Shown: positions 16,505 through 26,096, numbered from the stretch's first letter. The stretch: DNA of 64,000 nucleotides from Euzebyella marina (GCF_014855515.1 NZ_JACYFK010000001.1:1240001-1304000), one strand, 5' to 3'. The notes: generated by a model not told the origin, from the sequence alone. A program made the numbers and translations.

Positions 16505-19153
16505 ATGAGAAAGATTTATTTTACAATGGTCGTATTCTTCATGACGGCCGTAGCATTTTCACAAGGTACTATTACAGGAACCGTCATTGATGGAGAAACA
16601 GGTAGTCCGTTGCCTGGAGCCAACGTTGTGGTAAAAGGCACTACAGTTGGAGCAACAACGGATTTTGATGGGAACTTCAGTATTGAAGTAGTCTCCAACT
16701 CCGGAACCCTAAGGTTTTCTTACTTAGGTTTTGTTACTCAAGACAAAAACTACAGTTCAACAGGAGATTTGGGTAGTGTAACTTTGCAGCCAGATGCGGA
16801 ACAACTAGGTGAGGTGGTAGTTATTGGGTCAGGTATTATTGACTTAGAAGAAGACAGAAGTACCCCGATAGCGGTATCTACAATTACGAAAGATGTAATT
16901 CAGGCAACTTCTACCGGTAACGTTGAGTTTCCAGAGGTGATGAAGAACGTCCCTTCTGTCTATGTTTCAAACCAACAAGGTTTTGGTGATTCTCAAATGT
17001 TCCTTAGAGGATTTGACCAAACTAATACCGCATTTTTGCTTAACGGACAGCCAATTAATGGTATGGAAGATGGTCAAATGTACTGGTCTAACTGGCAAGG
17101 GGTTATGGATATAGCGAATGCAGTGCAGGTGCAAAGGGGGCTTGGTTCTTCTAAGCTAGCTATATCTTCTGTTGGAGGAACGGTAAACATAGTTACAAAG
17201 GCAACGGATAGAAAAGAAGGTGGTTTTGGTAGATTTATGACCGGTAACGATAGTTATTTCAAGGCTACAGCTTCATATGATTCCGGACTTAATGATAATG
17301 GATGGGGCTTTTCTGTAATGTTAGATCATTGGCAAGCGCAAAGAAAATATGCTGAAGGTACTAAGGGTCAAGGACAGAATTACTTCTTTTCAGTGGGTAA
17401 GTTGTTAGGAGACCATAACTTTAACTTTTTGATTTTTGGTGCCCCTCAATGGCATATGCAGCGCTGGTCGCAGCCGGAAGAAGTTGCTACTATTTATAGA
17501 AAATATAACCAGCACTGGGGTATCGACGAAGGAGAGCTGGAATCTGAGAGAACCAACTTTTATCACAAGCCTGTTCTGAACTTGAACTGGGACTGGAATA
17601 TATCTGACAAATCAGATTTATCGACAGTTTTATATGCTTCTTTCGGTAGAGGTGGTGGTACTGGTAACAGAGGTAACAGCCCATTGAGACTTCCGGATTA
17701 TCCTCTTGCTGGGGGAGTTGACGGTCAAATCGATTATGCTGCAACCAGAGAGAGAAATGCTCTAGTTGGTATTGGTGGTGATTACGGTGCCCCGAATGGA
17801 GCTGGATATATTAGACGGGCTTCTATGAATAACCATAGATGGTTTGGTTTGGTTTCAAACTATGGTCTGGAATTGAGCGAAAGTTTGAGTATGAATGTGG
17901 GTGCTGATTTCAGGTTTTATACTGGAGACCACTTTAGACAGGTTGTAGATTTCTACGGTTTAAGTGGTTGGGGAGATGATCGCCCAGATGGTAGAGTGGT
18001 AACCGAGTCTTTTGATTTTAATCCTTGGAAAACTGTTAGTAATTTTGCTGATGAATCAGAAAGAATTAACTACGACTACTCTGAAGATATTAATTATCAA
18101 GGTGTTTTTGGACAGTTAGAGTACTCTAAAGAAACATACTCTTTATTTTTTCAAGGAGCTTTATCCAATCAGTCATATATAAGACAAGATAGATTTGCGA
18201 CAGATTCAAGCGGAAATCAAACAACTGAAGAATCAGATAAGGCTAATAAGATTGGTTACAACGTAAAAGGAGGTGGTGCCTACAACTTTAATACAGAAAA
18301 TTCAGTTTTCTTAAATGCAGGTTACTATTCTAGACAACCTTTCTTAGATAATATATTTGCCGGAACAGCCGAATTAGCTGAGCCTGAGGTTGATAATGAA
18401 GAGATTACAGGTATCGAGCTTGGTTACAAGTATAATACATACGATTTGAGGGTAAATGTTAACCTTTATCGCACACAATGGGCAAATCGTTTCGTAGCTA
18501 ATGGTAACACGATTACAAGTGTGGCAACAGGTGAAGATGTTGATATTAACCGAGAGCAAACAGATGTTACCCAATTACACCAAGGTATAGAGCTAGATGC
18601 TCAGTATCGTGTAATGCAAGGACTAGTTCTTGGGGGCTACACTTCTATTGGTGATTGGAAATTTGATGGAAGCACACCATATAGAACTCGCGATTTTAGA
18701 GATAATACATATTTTACCAACGCTGATATTGATGATTTTGTAGATCAAAATGGCAACCCCCTACCTGCTAATTTCTTTGATGGTAATGTTAATTTGGACG
18801 GTGTGGAAGTAAGTAATGCAGCTCAGTTCACTTTCGGAGCAAACGTAACTTATGAAACGCTTAGCGGGTTTGAAGCTTCGTTATTCTATAATCGTTTCAG
18901 TAATGTTTACGAATTTGTTGATGTTGCTGACGTAGTCGCAGAAGGTAATACTTATGAAACTCGTAAATTAGATCCGTACGGGATTATCGATCTTTCGGCA
19001 GGCTATACTATTGAAATGGGTGACCAAGATATCGTTTTGAGAACAAACCTTTATAACCTTTTTAATACATCTTACATAAATCAAACCGATGCATTTGGTG
19101 TATTTTACGGTTTGGGTCGTACTTGGAACGCTAGTGTTATGTACAGGTTCTAA
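16505..19153 (+). CDS. TonB-dependent outer-membrane receptor with carboxypeptidase-regulatory-like domain
   Basis: Outer-membrane transporter energised by TonB. ATG 16505 is chosen because MRKIYFTMVVFFMTAVAFSQ is a clean signal peptide; the longer frame from a GTG at 16436 adds 23 residues without signal character. Next come a carboxypeptidase-regulatory-like domain (ITGTVIDGETGSPLPGANV, about residues 24-100), a plug domain with F-L-R-G-F-D and an unusual W-S-N-W-Q-G-V-M-D-I block, and a barrel ending in MYRF. No SusD partner is adjacent, so a glycan substrate cannot be assumed. The plug is clearly related to the receptor at 21526-24252. It ends with its own terminator, so it is monocistronic. 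Confidence 0.93.
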   Translation: MRKIYFTMVVFFMTAVAFSQGTITGTVIDGETGSPLPGANVVVKGTTVGATTDFDGNFSIEVVSNSGTLRFSYLGFVTQDKNYSSTGDLGSVTLQPDAEQLGEVVVIGSGIIDLEEDRSTPIAVSTITKDVIQATSTGNVEFPEVMKNVPSVYVSNQQGFGDSQMFLRGFDQTNTAFLLNGQPINGMEDGQMYWSNWQGVMDIANAVQVQRGLGSSKLAISSVGGTVNIVTKATDRKEGGFGRFMTGNDSYFKATASYDSGLNDNGWGFSVMLDHWQAQRKYAEGTKGQGQNYFFSVGKLLGDHNFNFLIFGAPQWHMQRWSQPEEVATIYRKYNQHWGIDEGELESERTNFYHKPVLNLNWDWNISDKSDLSTVLYASFGRGGGTGNRGNSPLRLPDYPLAGGVDGQIDYAATRERNALVGIGGDYGAPNGAGYIRRASMNNHRWFGLVSNYGLELSESLSMNVGADFRFYTGDHFRQVVDFYGLSGWGDDRPDGRVVTESFDFNPWKTVSNFADESERINYDYSEDINYQGVFGQLEYSKETYSLFFQGALSNQSYIRQDRFATDSSGNQTTEESDKANKIGYNVKGGGAYNFNTENSVFLNAGYYSRQPFLDNIFAGTAELAEPEVDNEEITGIELGYKYNTYDLRVNVNLYRTQWANRFVANGNTITSVATGEDVDINREQTDVTQLHQGIELDAQYRVMQGLVLGGYTSIGDWKFDGSTPYRTRDFRDNTYFTNADIDDFVDQNGNPLPANFFDGNVNLDGVEVSNAAQFTFGANVTYETLSGFEASLFYNRFSNVYEFVDVADVVAEGNTYETRKLDPYGIIDLSAGYTIEMGDQDIVLRTNLYNLFNTSYINQTDAFGVFYGLGRTWNASVMYRF

Positions 19154-19172
19154 TAGACTTATATTTTTAATT

Positions 19173-19200
19173 AAAACCCCGCTATTAGCGGGGTTTTTTT
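19173..19200 (+). terminator. Rho-independent terminator after the TonB receptor
   Basis: An 11-bp perfect stem (AAAACCCCGCT with AGCGGGGTTTT), ATT loop, and further T residues; it starts 19 bases after the stop codon. Confidence 0.92.
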
Positions 19201-19248
19201 ATGCTCAAAAAGCCGTACATTTAGAGCTTAAATTTCAATTTGACCATT

Positions 19249-19689
19249 ATGTATGAAATCATTCAGGTAGTTCACTCTTACTTAGCTTATATCGTTTTGG
19301 CCTTGCTAATTTTGGCAGTGTTCAATGCTTTTTCGGGTTGGCTAGGTAAAAAGGTTTTTACCATGCATAAAGATCTTCGTTTGAGCCTCTTTGCCCTTAT
19401 ATTATCGCATATTCAATTATTGGTTGGCCTAATCCTATATTTTGTATCCCCAAGTGGGTTAAATGCCATTCAGTCTTTAGGTATGGGTGGTCTGAACGCT
19501 CAAGCACGATTACTAGCTTTAGAACACCCTGTGATCAACATAATAGCTATCGCTTTGATAACCATTGGTTGGTCAAGGCATAAGAAATTCGTAGAAGGAG
19601 ATAAGAAGTTCAAGAGTATCGCCATTTTCTACGGCCTTGGGTTAGTATTTCTCCTCAGTAGAATTCCGTGGTCGGCCTGGTTCAACTAG
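19249..19689 (+). CDS. Four-helix inner-membrane protein, cytochrome b-like
   Basis: A 146-residue protein with four predicted membrane segments. Histidines sit in or next to the helices (VVHSYLAY, TMHKD, LSHIQLL, LEHPVIN), a layout that suggests a small heme-binding or quinone-linked membrane protein. Relatives in Flavobacteria are, as far as I recall, loosely labelled cytochrome b; the function is not established. The longest frame starts with a TTG at 19240, but ATG 19249 begins MYEIIQVVHSYL and is preferred. It lies between a terminator and the DUF1080 gene (38 bases on), so these two may form a small unit. Confidence 0.78.
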   Translation: MYEIIQVVHSYLAYIVLALLILAVFNAFSGWLGKKVFTMHKDLRLSLFALILSHIQLLVGLILYFVSPSGLNAIQSLGMGGLNAQARLLALEHPVINIIAIALITIGWSRHKKFVEGDKKFKSIAIFYGLGLVFLLSRIPWSAWFN

Positions 19690-19727
19690 TATTTTAAATC
19701 CAAACTCTAATTATACCAAATTTATTA

Positions 19728-20318
19728 ATGAAGAAGTTACTTGTATTATCTGCAGTACTTTTTGCGTCATTTACCTTCGCGCAAAAAGAGAAATTGTTCA
19801 ACGGGAAAAACCTTGATGGGTGGACGGTCTACGGTACCGAAAAATGGTACGTGGAAGACGGTCTTTTAATTTGCGAAAGTGGTCCTGATAAGGGTTATGG
19901 CTATTTGGCTACTGACAAGCATTACAAAGATTTTGAATTGAACGTAGAGTTCAAGCAAGAGGCAAATGGCAATAGCGGTGTTTTTATTCGTTCTACCATT
20001 GAAGGAACGAAGATTACCGGTTGGCAAGTCGAGGTGGCGCCTCCAGGGCACGATACTGGTGGGGTGTATGAATCTTATGGTCGCGGATGGTTGATCAAAC
20101 CGGATGCCGAAAAAGATAAGGCCTTAAAGATGGGCAAATGGAACAAAATGAAGATACGTGTTGAAGGTGACAAAATCACTTCATGGCTTAACGGAACCGA
20201 AATGATTACATTTACCGATGAAAAGATAGGTGCTGGCGAAGGTTCGGTAGCATTACAAATTCATGACGGTGGTGGTATCAAGGTGAAATGGAGAAACCTT
20301 AAAATCGAACAGCTTTAA
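19728..20318 (+). CDS. DUF1080 / 3-keto-disaccharide hydrolase domain protein
   Basis: Exported protein with signal peptide MKKLLVLSAVLFASFTFAQ followed by one complete DUF1080 (3-keto-disaccharide hydrolase) domain, a concanavalin-like beta sandwich. Typical features are the opening LFNGKNLDGWTVYG, the WYVEDGLLICESG strand, F-K-Q-E-A-N-G-N-S-G-V-F-I-R-S, and the closing G-S-V-A-L-Q-I-H-D-G-G-G-I-K-V-K-W-R-N. Some members hydrolyse 3-keto-glycosides, others are only sugar-binding modules, and nothing here decides between them; no 3-keto-sugar dehydrogenase is next door. At 196 residues it is a single-domain form. A strong terminator follows. Confidence 0.9.
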   Translation: MKKLLVLSAVLFASFTFAQKEKLFNGKNLDGWTVYGTEKWYVEDGLLICESGPDKGYGYLATDKHYKDFELNVEFKQEANGNSGVFIRSTIEGTKITGWQVEVAPPGHDTGGVYESYGRGWLIKPDAEKDKALKMGKWNKMKIRVEGDKITSWLNGTEMITFTDEKIGAGEGSVALQIHDGGGIKVKWRNLKIEQL

Positions 20319-20338
20319 AAGCGTTTTAAAATATTGAG

Positions 20339-20367
20339 AAAACTCCCCTGCTTAGGGGAGTTTTTTT
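20339..20367. terminator. Shared bidirectional terminator
   Basis: AACTCCCCT and AGGGGAGTT, with flanking A/T pairs, form an 11-bp stem around GCTT; the T run follows on the plus strand and the A run precedes it. The site lies between two converging genes and can serve both, touching the stop codon of the EEP gene. Confidence 0.88.
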
Positions 20368-21406
20368 ATTCTGGTTTCCGAAGCAAATATATGTAGACCG
20401 GGAAATGGTCGGAGTAACCACCTGTATAGTTCCCTCCGGAATAAGTTCTAAACGGGTAACCTTTATACCTTCCTTTTTGCGTAACTAAATAGGCAGGGTT
20501 AAAAATGCCGGCCTTCCAAAATTGATATCCTTTGTTTTCGTTATTTACAAGGCTTTCAGTAAAATAGATTTGGTCAAAAAGATTCCATTTATCCCTGTAG
20601 GCAAGCGAGCCGACCCCTTTTTTGAATAATTTTTCCATGGGATTGAACAATTCTCCTTCTTGCAGCTTTCGCTTATTAGCTTTTGTTTTCAGCACCTTTT
20701 TAAAACTTCTATTGTTGGGGTCATCATTAAAATCGCCCATGCTAATTATTTTGGCCTGACTATCCATCTTTTGAATGGAATCAATAATACGTTTGTTTAA
20801 ATGGGCCGCTGCCAAGCGATTTGGCTCGCTTCGTGCTTCACCGCCACTTCTAGAAGGCCAGTGATTGACTATAAAGTACATCTGTTCATTGTCTAATCTT
20901 CCTCCCACCACAAGTTGGTCCCTTGTATAGTTTCGCTCCTCGTTTTCATCCATTAAAATCAATCGATGGCTGGCATATGATGCAGGTAAAAAGGCGTTTT
21001 CTTTATAGAGTAGGGCTACGTCGATTCCGCGTTCATCGGGCGAGTCGTAATGCACAATTTCATACCCTAAGTTCTTTAAAGACTTACTGACCAAGAGATC
21101 CTGTATGACCTCAATGTTTTCTACTTCACAGATTCCGATAATATCAGGAGCGGTACCTGTGTTAGAAGAGCCTATTTCAGATAGCGTTTGTGCCATGTTG
21201 TGAAGCTTTTTTTGATAGCGTTCATCGGTCCAATTGTCTTTTCCTTCAGGGGTTCTGTCGTCATCAAAAGTTAAAGTATCGTTCTTGGTATCAAATAGGT
21301 TTTCCAAGTTATAAAAAGCGATAGTTCTAACCTGATAGGTTTGTTCAGTCTGCCCGTGAACCGATAAAAGGGATAAAATAAAGTAAATTAAAAGGCCAAT
21401 TTTCAT
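20366..21406 (-). CDS. Secreted endonuclease/exonuclease/phosphatase (EEP) family enzyme
   Basis: Mg-dependent phosphodiesterase of the DNase I/EEP superfamily, exported through signal peptide MKIGLLIYFILSLLSVHGQ. Motifs in order: F-Y-N-L-E-N-L-F-D with the metal-site Asn, G-I-C-E-V-E-N with the metal Glu, D-E-R-G-I-D-V-A-L-L-Y, V-N-H-W-P-S-R with the catalytic His, M-G-D-F-N-D-D-P, and a terminal Y-S-D-H-F-P-V pair. All catalytic positions are intact. The longest frame starts with TTG at 21418; ATG 21406 is preferred. It is divergent from a TonB receptor followed by a DUF5689-lamin-tail lipoprotein. Nuclease action on extracellular DNA or RNA is a good guess, but other phosphodiesters are possible. 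Confidence 0.9.
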   Translation of the reverse strand: MKIGLLIYFILSLLSVHGQTEQTYQVRTIAFYNLENLFDTKNDTLTFDDDRTPEGKDNWTDERYQKKLHNMAQTLSEIGSSNTGTAPDIIGICEVENIEVIQDLLVSKSLKNLGYEIVHYDSPDERGIDVALLYKENAFLPASYASHRLILMDENEERNYTRDQLVVGGRLDNEQMYFIVNHWPSRSGGEARSEPNRLAAAHLNKRIIDSIQKMDSQAKIISMGDFNDDPNNRSFKKVLKTKANKRKLQEGELFNPMEKLFKKGVGSLAYRDKWNLFDQIYFTESLVNNENKGYQFWKAGIFNPAYLVTQKGRYKGYPFRTYSGGNYTGGYSDHFPVYIYLLRKPE

Positions 21407-21525
21407 TTTAAGAATCAAAGCATATCATTTAATAAACGAAAAAATATAGATAATATGTCATCCATATGTAAGAATGTTCTTAATTTTCGTTATAGAAACG
21501 GCAAAAGATTTATCAAAAGTATCTA

Positions 21526-24252
21526 ATGCGGTATCTACTTCTTTTTACTGTTACATTTTTCATTGGCCTGATAAGTTACGCGCAAGATGTTTATGGGGTC
21601 AAGGGAAGAATAGTGTCTTCAAGAACTAATACCCCTATCAGTGAAGCATTAATTGGAATAGACCAGACCAATATTTCAGAACTGAGTGATGAAGAAGGCT
21701 ACTTTCATATTGAATCACTTACTGCCGATGTACTACTAACAGTTGAGGCTCCGGGATATTCCTCAAAAAGGATAGAACTCTATTTAGAAAAGGCGGAATT
21801 GGAACTTGGCACTATTTGGCTCGATGACGATGTCACAATCGAACAATCTGCCAATCTTATAACACTTACCGATTCAGAGCTCACAGATGATAATGATATC
21901 TCTAACCCCTCTGGTCTTCTACAGGCTACACGTGACGTTTTTCTTCAAAGAGCGGCTTTCGATTTCGGACAAGCTTTCTTCAGGGTAAAAGGTTATGATT
22001 CTAGTAATGGAGAGGTGTCTATCAATGGAATATCAATGAACAAGTTCTACGATGGCAGACCTCAATGGAATAATTGGGGAGGGCTTAATGATATTCAGCG
22101 AAATCAACAATTTTCAAATGGTATGAGTCCTTCAGATTACACATTTGGGGGAATTTTGGGAAATACCAATATTGATGTTCGACCCACTGGTTTAAGAAAA
22201 GGTACTCGATTGACAGCTTCGGCATCGAACAGAACCTATACGGGCCGATTAATGGTTACCTATAATTCCGGTCTTAAAGATAATGGTTTGGCCTATACCG
22301 TATCGTCTTCCAAAAGATGGGGCGGTGAAGGGTATATTGATGGAACCTTATATGATGCCTATAGCTTTTTCGGCGGATTGGAATATCACTTTAATAACCA
22401 TCACAGTATTAATTTCACAGGAATTTTAGCATCTAATCGGCGAGGTAGGTCTTCTGCCATTACCGAAGAAGTTTTCAATTTAATGGGTAATACTTACAAC
22501 CCTTATTGGGGCGAGCAAAATGACAAAATAAGAAACTCGCGCGAAAGAAAGATTTCTGAGCCCATTTTAATGTTCAATCATAGATATGAATCCGACAAGG
22601 TTAGTATAAATTCTGGATTTGCCTATCAGTTCGGGACTCATCGAAGAAGTAGGTTGGGCTATTATAATGCGCCAAATCCCGATCCAACTTACTACAGGTA
22701 CTTACCTAGTTTTTACATCAATGGTCCTTTAGGAGCCAATTTTAAGAGTGCTGTAATGGCGGAAAAAGGTTTCGTTGAAAATCCGCAAATAAACTGGTCA
22801 AAATTATATACGGCTAACAACAATGGTATGGCTAGCTATATGCTGTATGATGACGTGATAGACGATGAGCAGTATACCGTAAACACTATTGCCAATATTT
22901 ATTTGAACAATCATTTACAATTAGATTTTGGGGTGAATGCAAAATTTCTTAAGTCTTCCAATTACGCTAAAATAGATGATTTGTTGGGTGCTGATTACCA
23001 TTCTGACATTGATACTTTTTCAAGCACGTTAAATGACGTTAATGGTCCGATAGAAAAGAGAGAAAATGATATTTTCAATTACAACTATCGATTGAGTGCC
23101 GCGGAATATCGGCTTTTTGGACAGGCTAGATATCACAGTAAAAAATTCAATGTCTTTTCGGCCATTGCATTCAAAAGTTTAGGTTATAGTAGAGAGGGGC
23201 TTTTTCAAAATGAGCGCTTTAATGATACTTCGTTGGGTAAGAGTGAAGATGTTTCTTTTCAGAATATCGAAACTAAGGCCGGCTTAGGTTACAAGATTAA
23301 CGATAGGCATTGGCTTGATTTAAATGCGGGTTATATTTTAAAAGCGCCCACCCTCCAAAATACCTTTATTAATCCTAGAGAAAACAATTTGGTAGTTCCA
23401 GAGATTCAAAATGAAAGATTGAACGCCATTGATTTTAGTTATCATTTGAGGCTACCAAAACTAAGCGGTAGACTAAACGCTTATTACACCCGTTTTCAAA
23501 ATACTACCGATATCAACTTCTTTTTTGTAGATACAGGTGTCGGCTCTGACTTTGTTCAGGAAGTATTGACAGACTTGGATAAACTTCATAAAGGATTAGA
23601 ACTAGGGCTCGAATATCAAGCCTCATCTTACGTAAAGTTAAGTGCAGTTGCAGCAGTTGGTAGATTCGTATATGCTAGTAACCCGAACGTGAGAATAAAT
23701 TTTGATACAGCAGGTCGCGAGGAGGACCTTATTAATTTGGATGGGGCTTTGGACTTAGGTCCTGCCATGGTCAAAGATTATAAATTGGCCCAAGGGCCGC
23801 AACAGGCCTATTCAATGGGCATAGAATATCGCGACCCTAAATATTGGTGGTTGAGCATGACAACCAATTACCTTAAGGATAGTTACATAAATATTTCTAC
23901 TATTACTCGTACCCAAAGTTTCTTGCTAGACCCTGAAACTGGTCAAAATTTTCCTGATGCAACTGAAGAAAACGTGGCTGAATTATTGAGGCAAAGTCCG
24001 CTAGAAGACTTCTATCTACTTAATTTGGTGGGAGGCAAATCTTGGCTTCACAACGGTAAGTATTTAAGCGTTTTTGCCAGTATAAACAACTTGTTCGATG
24101 CTACATTTCGAACTGGTGGGTACGAACAGAGTAGAAATGGAAATTTCGGGCAATTACGAGATGATAACCTAAGCGGTAGCCCATCTTTTGCGCCCAAATA
24201 TTGGTATGGCTATGGCCGAACTTATTTTATCAACCTTGCTTTTAGTTTTTAA
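21526..24252 (+). CDS. TonB-dependent outer-membrane receptor linked to the EEP nuclease
   Basis: Outer-membrane transporter of 908 residues. Signal peptide (MRYLLLFTVTFFIGLISYAQ), carboxypeptidase-regulatory-like domain (VKGRIVSSRTNTPISEALIG, about 24-110), plug with F-F-R-V-K-G-Y-D and the W-N-N-W-G-G-L-N-D-I block shared with the receptor at 16505-19153, then a barrel ending in NLAFSF, a typical terminal aromatic. The lipoprotein gene follows after 12 bases, so the two are co-transcribed. The EEP gene diverges from it across 119 bases. The cargo is probably related to the products of that enzyme (inference). Confidence 0.92.
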   Translation: MRYLLLFTVTFFIGLISYAQDVYGVKGRIVSSRTNTPISEALIGIDQTNISELSDEEGYFHIESLTADVLLTVEAPGYSSKRIELYLEKAELELGTIWLDDDVTIEQSANLITLTDSELTDDNDISNPSGLLQATRDVFLQRAAFDFGQAFFRVKGYDSSNGEVSINGISMNKFYDGRPQWNNWGGLNDIQRNQQFSNGMSPSDYTFGGILGNTNIDVRPTGLRKGTRLTASASNRTYTGRLMVTYNSGLKDNGLAYTVSSSKRWGGEGYIDGTLYDAYSFFGGLEYHFNNHHSINFTGILASNRRGRSSAITEEVFNLMGNTYNPYWGEQNDKIRNSRERKISEPILMFNHRYESDKVSINSGFAYQFGTHRRSRLGYYNAPNPDPTYYRYLPSFYINGPLGANFKSAVMAEKGFVENPQINWSKLYTANNNGMASYMLYDDVIDDEQYTVNTIANIYLNNHLQLDFGVNAKFLKSSNYAKIDDLLGADYHSDIDTFSSTLNDVNGPIEKRENDIFNYNYRLSAAEYRLFGQARYHSKKFNVFSAIAFKSLGYSREGLFQNERFNDTSLGKSEDVSFQNIETKAGLGYKINDRHWLDLNAGYILKAPTLQNTFINPRENNLVVPEIQNERLNAIDFSYHLRLPKLSGRLNAYYTRFQNTTDINFFFVDTGVGSDFVQEVLTDLDKLHKGLELGLEYQASSYVKLSAVAAVGRFVYASNPNVRINFDTAGREEDLINLDGALDLGPAMVKDYKLAQGPQQAYSMGIEYRDPKYWWLSMTTNYLKDSYINISTITRTQSFLLDPETGQNFPDATEENVAELLRQSPLEDFYLLNLVGGKSWLHNGKYLSVFASINNLFDATFRTGGYEQSRNGNFGQLRDDNLSGSPSFAPKYWYGYGRTYFINLAFSF

Positions 24253-24264
24253 AATGGTATCAGA

Positions 24265-25668
24265 ATGAATCTTTTATCAAAATACATCACCTATGATTTA
24301 TTTGCACCAATAATAAGGGCCTCAATACTATTGGGTATTTTGATTGTGTTTGTTTTGAATTTTGCATGTAATAGAGAATTTGAGAATCCTTCCGATTTTT
24401 GCCGTGAAAACCTAAGTGCCAACATTAGCTATTTAGAATTGATGAGTCTCCACGAAGGAGAAACATTTCAGATTCAAGATGACTTGATAATTGAAGGTTA
24501 TGTCATTTCATCGGACAGGGACAATAATTTTTTTAGCGTAATTTATTTTCAAGACCGTTCTACTAATCCAACTGCAGGGCTTCAAATAGAAATCGATTTA
24601 CGGGAAAGTCATTTGTTTTATCCGGTAGGCAGTAAAATATTTATAAAACTCAAAGGCCTTTATTTTGGAAAGTCTAATGAGCAATACAAGTTGGGGGCTA
24701 CTTTTGAGTCTTTTGGTAATACGTCGGTAGGGCGCTTGCCCGCAGGGGTAATCGACGATTACCTTTTCAAGTCTTGTGACGCCCCGGCCGAGATAAATCC
24801 AGTGATTATTTCCGTAGCTGATATAGAAGAGGCGCCATTGGGCACTTTGGTTCGTTTCGACCGTGTCGAATTTTTAGAAAATGAAGTCGGTGAACCCTTT
24901 GCCATTCGAGAGGAGGAAACCGTACGAAATCTGATTGATTGTAATGATGAAGATTTAAAAATTTTGAATAGCGGGTATTCCGATTTTCAGTCAGAGGTAA
25001 TACCCAATGAAAGTGGAAGCTTGACAGGTGTGCTGATTTCAGACAGAAGCAATCGGTATTTGGTCATTCGTGATTTAAACGATTTGAGCTTTACGAATGA
25101 CAGGTGCGAAGAATTGATAGATGAATTTACGTCTGATCAGCTTTTTATCTCAGAATTGGCCGACCCTGATAATAATTCCGGCGCCCGTTTTGTTGAACTT
25201 TACTATTCAGGTTCCGAAACTTTAAGTCTAAAAGGATGGTCATTGGTTCGCTATACCAATGCCAATTCAGATTTGAGCTCAATTATTGATTTATCCGATT
25301 ATTACATAGAGCCGGAATCTACTATGGTTATATCGCCCAATGCTACCGAATTCGAAATCGTTTATGGTTTTCCGGCGGATATTTCAGTAGGTACCAATAC
25401 GCCTGCAGACTCTAATGGAGACGATAATTTACAATTGATAGACCCTTTCGGAAACGTTATAGATACATTTGGCCGTATTGGCGAGGACGGTTCGGGAACC
25501 GACCATGAATTTGAAGATGGCCGCGCTGTGCGCTTACCGGAAGTCTTAAGAGCAAACTCTAATTTTAATGCTGCCGAATGGCAGATATTTAATGATACAG
25601 GTGATTCCGGTACTATAAATCAGCCTCAAATAGCACCGAGTGATTTCTCTCCTGGAATCAGGGATTAA
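24265..25668 (+). CDS. DUF5689 and lamin-tail domain lipoprotein
   Basis: Surface or outer-membrane lipoprotein that partners the upstream TonB receptor. A hydrophobic stretch (LLGILIVFVLNFAC) ends in a lipobox Cys near residue 35. Residues 40-280 form the OB-fold-like DUF5689 domain (LIIEGYVISSDRDNNFFSVIYFQD; SLTGVLISDRSNRYLVIRDLNDL), and residues 290-460 a lamin-tail domain (LFISELADPDNNSGARFVELYY; LSLKGWSLVRYTN; GNVIDTFGRIGEDGSG). OB-fold and lamin-tail modules accompany EEP nuclease domains in ExeM-type extracellular DNases, and a separate EEP gene lies just across this receptor. A binding role for nucleic acid or its products is inferred. Confidence 0.85.
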   Translation: MNLLSKYITYDLFAPIIRASILLGILIVFVLNFACNREFENPSDFCRENLSANISYLELMSLHEGETFQIQDDLIIEGYVISSDRDNNFFSVIYFQDRSTNPTAGLQIEIDLRESHLFYPVGSKIFIKLKGLYFGKSNEQYKLGATFESFGNTSVGRLPAGVIDDYLFKSCDAPAEINPVIISVADIEEAPLGTLVRFDRVEFLENEVGEPFAIREEETVRNLIDCNDEDLKILNSGYSDFQSEVIPNESGSLTGVLISDRSNRYLVIRDLNDLSFTNDRCEELIDEFTSDQLFISELADPDNNSGARFVELYYSGSETLSLKGWSLVRYTNANSDLSSIIDLSDYYIEPESTMVISPNATEFEIVYGFPADISVGTNTPADSNGDDNLQLIDPFGNVIDTFGRIGEDGSGTDHEFEDGRAVRLPEVLRANSNFNAAEWQIFNDTGDSGTINQPQIAPSDFSPGIRD

Positions 25669-25691
25669 TTGTAAAGCTCAAAAGGGAATAA

Positions 25692-26096
25692 TTAGGTAGA
25701 GAACCTAGCTTTTAAGGTTTCATAGGTAACCGGTTTAGAAAGATAGTTTTTCTCTAGACCCAGTATTTTGGCGCGATTTCTATCAGCAGGATCAATTGAC
25801 GAACTCATAATGAAGATATGAGGGGCAAGATGCTTCAAACTTTCATCTCTTTTGATGTCTTCAACAAATTCCCAACCGTTCATTACCGGCATGTTCAAAT
25901 CAACAAAAATGATGGAGGGTAATTCTTCATTCACTTCAACTCTACGTTCGAAGGTCTCAAGGGCATCCAAACCATTTTCAAAAACTTCAGGTTCGGGGTC
26001 ACAATCGGGGCAGAATTTTCGAAGGGCCCTTTTAAGCCCGAAAATTGATATGGCATCATCATCGACTATACAGATGTTTTCAAAACCTTTTTGCAT
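25692..26096 (-). CDS. Stand-alone response-regulator receiver (second)
   Basis: A CheY-like receiver domain of 134 residues without any output domain. Key residues: acidic pair in ICIVDDDAIS, phospho-acceptor Asp in IIFVDLNMPVMNGWEFVED, the switch Ser in IMSSSIDPADR, and Lys in YLSKPV. It belongs to the group with a P-V-M-N-G-W-E-F motif found beside phytochrome-like and PAS kinases. The longest frame adds one residue from a TTG; ATG 26096 is preferred. It is the last of three minus-strand genes (kinase, receiver, receiver) and probably takes phosphate from the PAS kinase upstream, acting through protein contact. Confidence 0.92.
   Translation of the reverse strand: MQKGFENICIVDDDAISIFGLKRALRKFCPDCDPEPEVFENGLDALETFERRVEVNEELPSIIFVDLNMPVMNGWEFVEDIKRDESLKHLAPHIFIMSSSIDPADRNRAKILGLEKNYLSKPVTYETLKARFST

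Noticed and set aside
19249-20318. Sugar-uptake locus around the DUF1080 gene
   Set aside because: There is no SusD, no glycoside hydrolase and no 3-keto-sugar dehydrogenase next to it, and the receptor upstream ends with its own terminator, so a carbohydrate locus is not supported.
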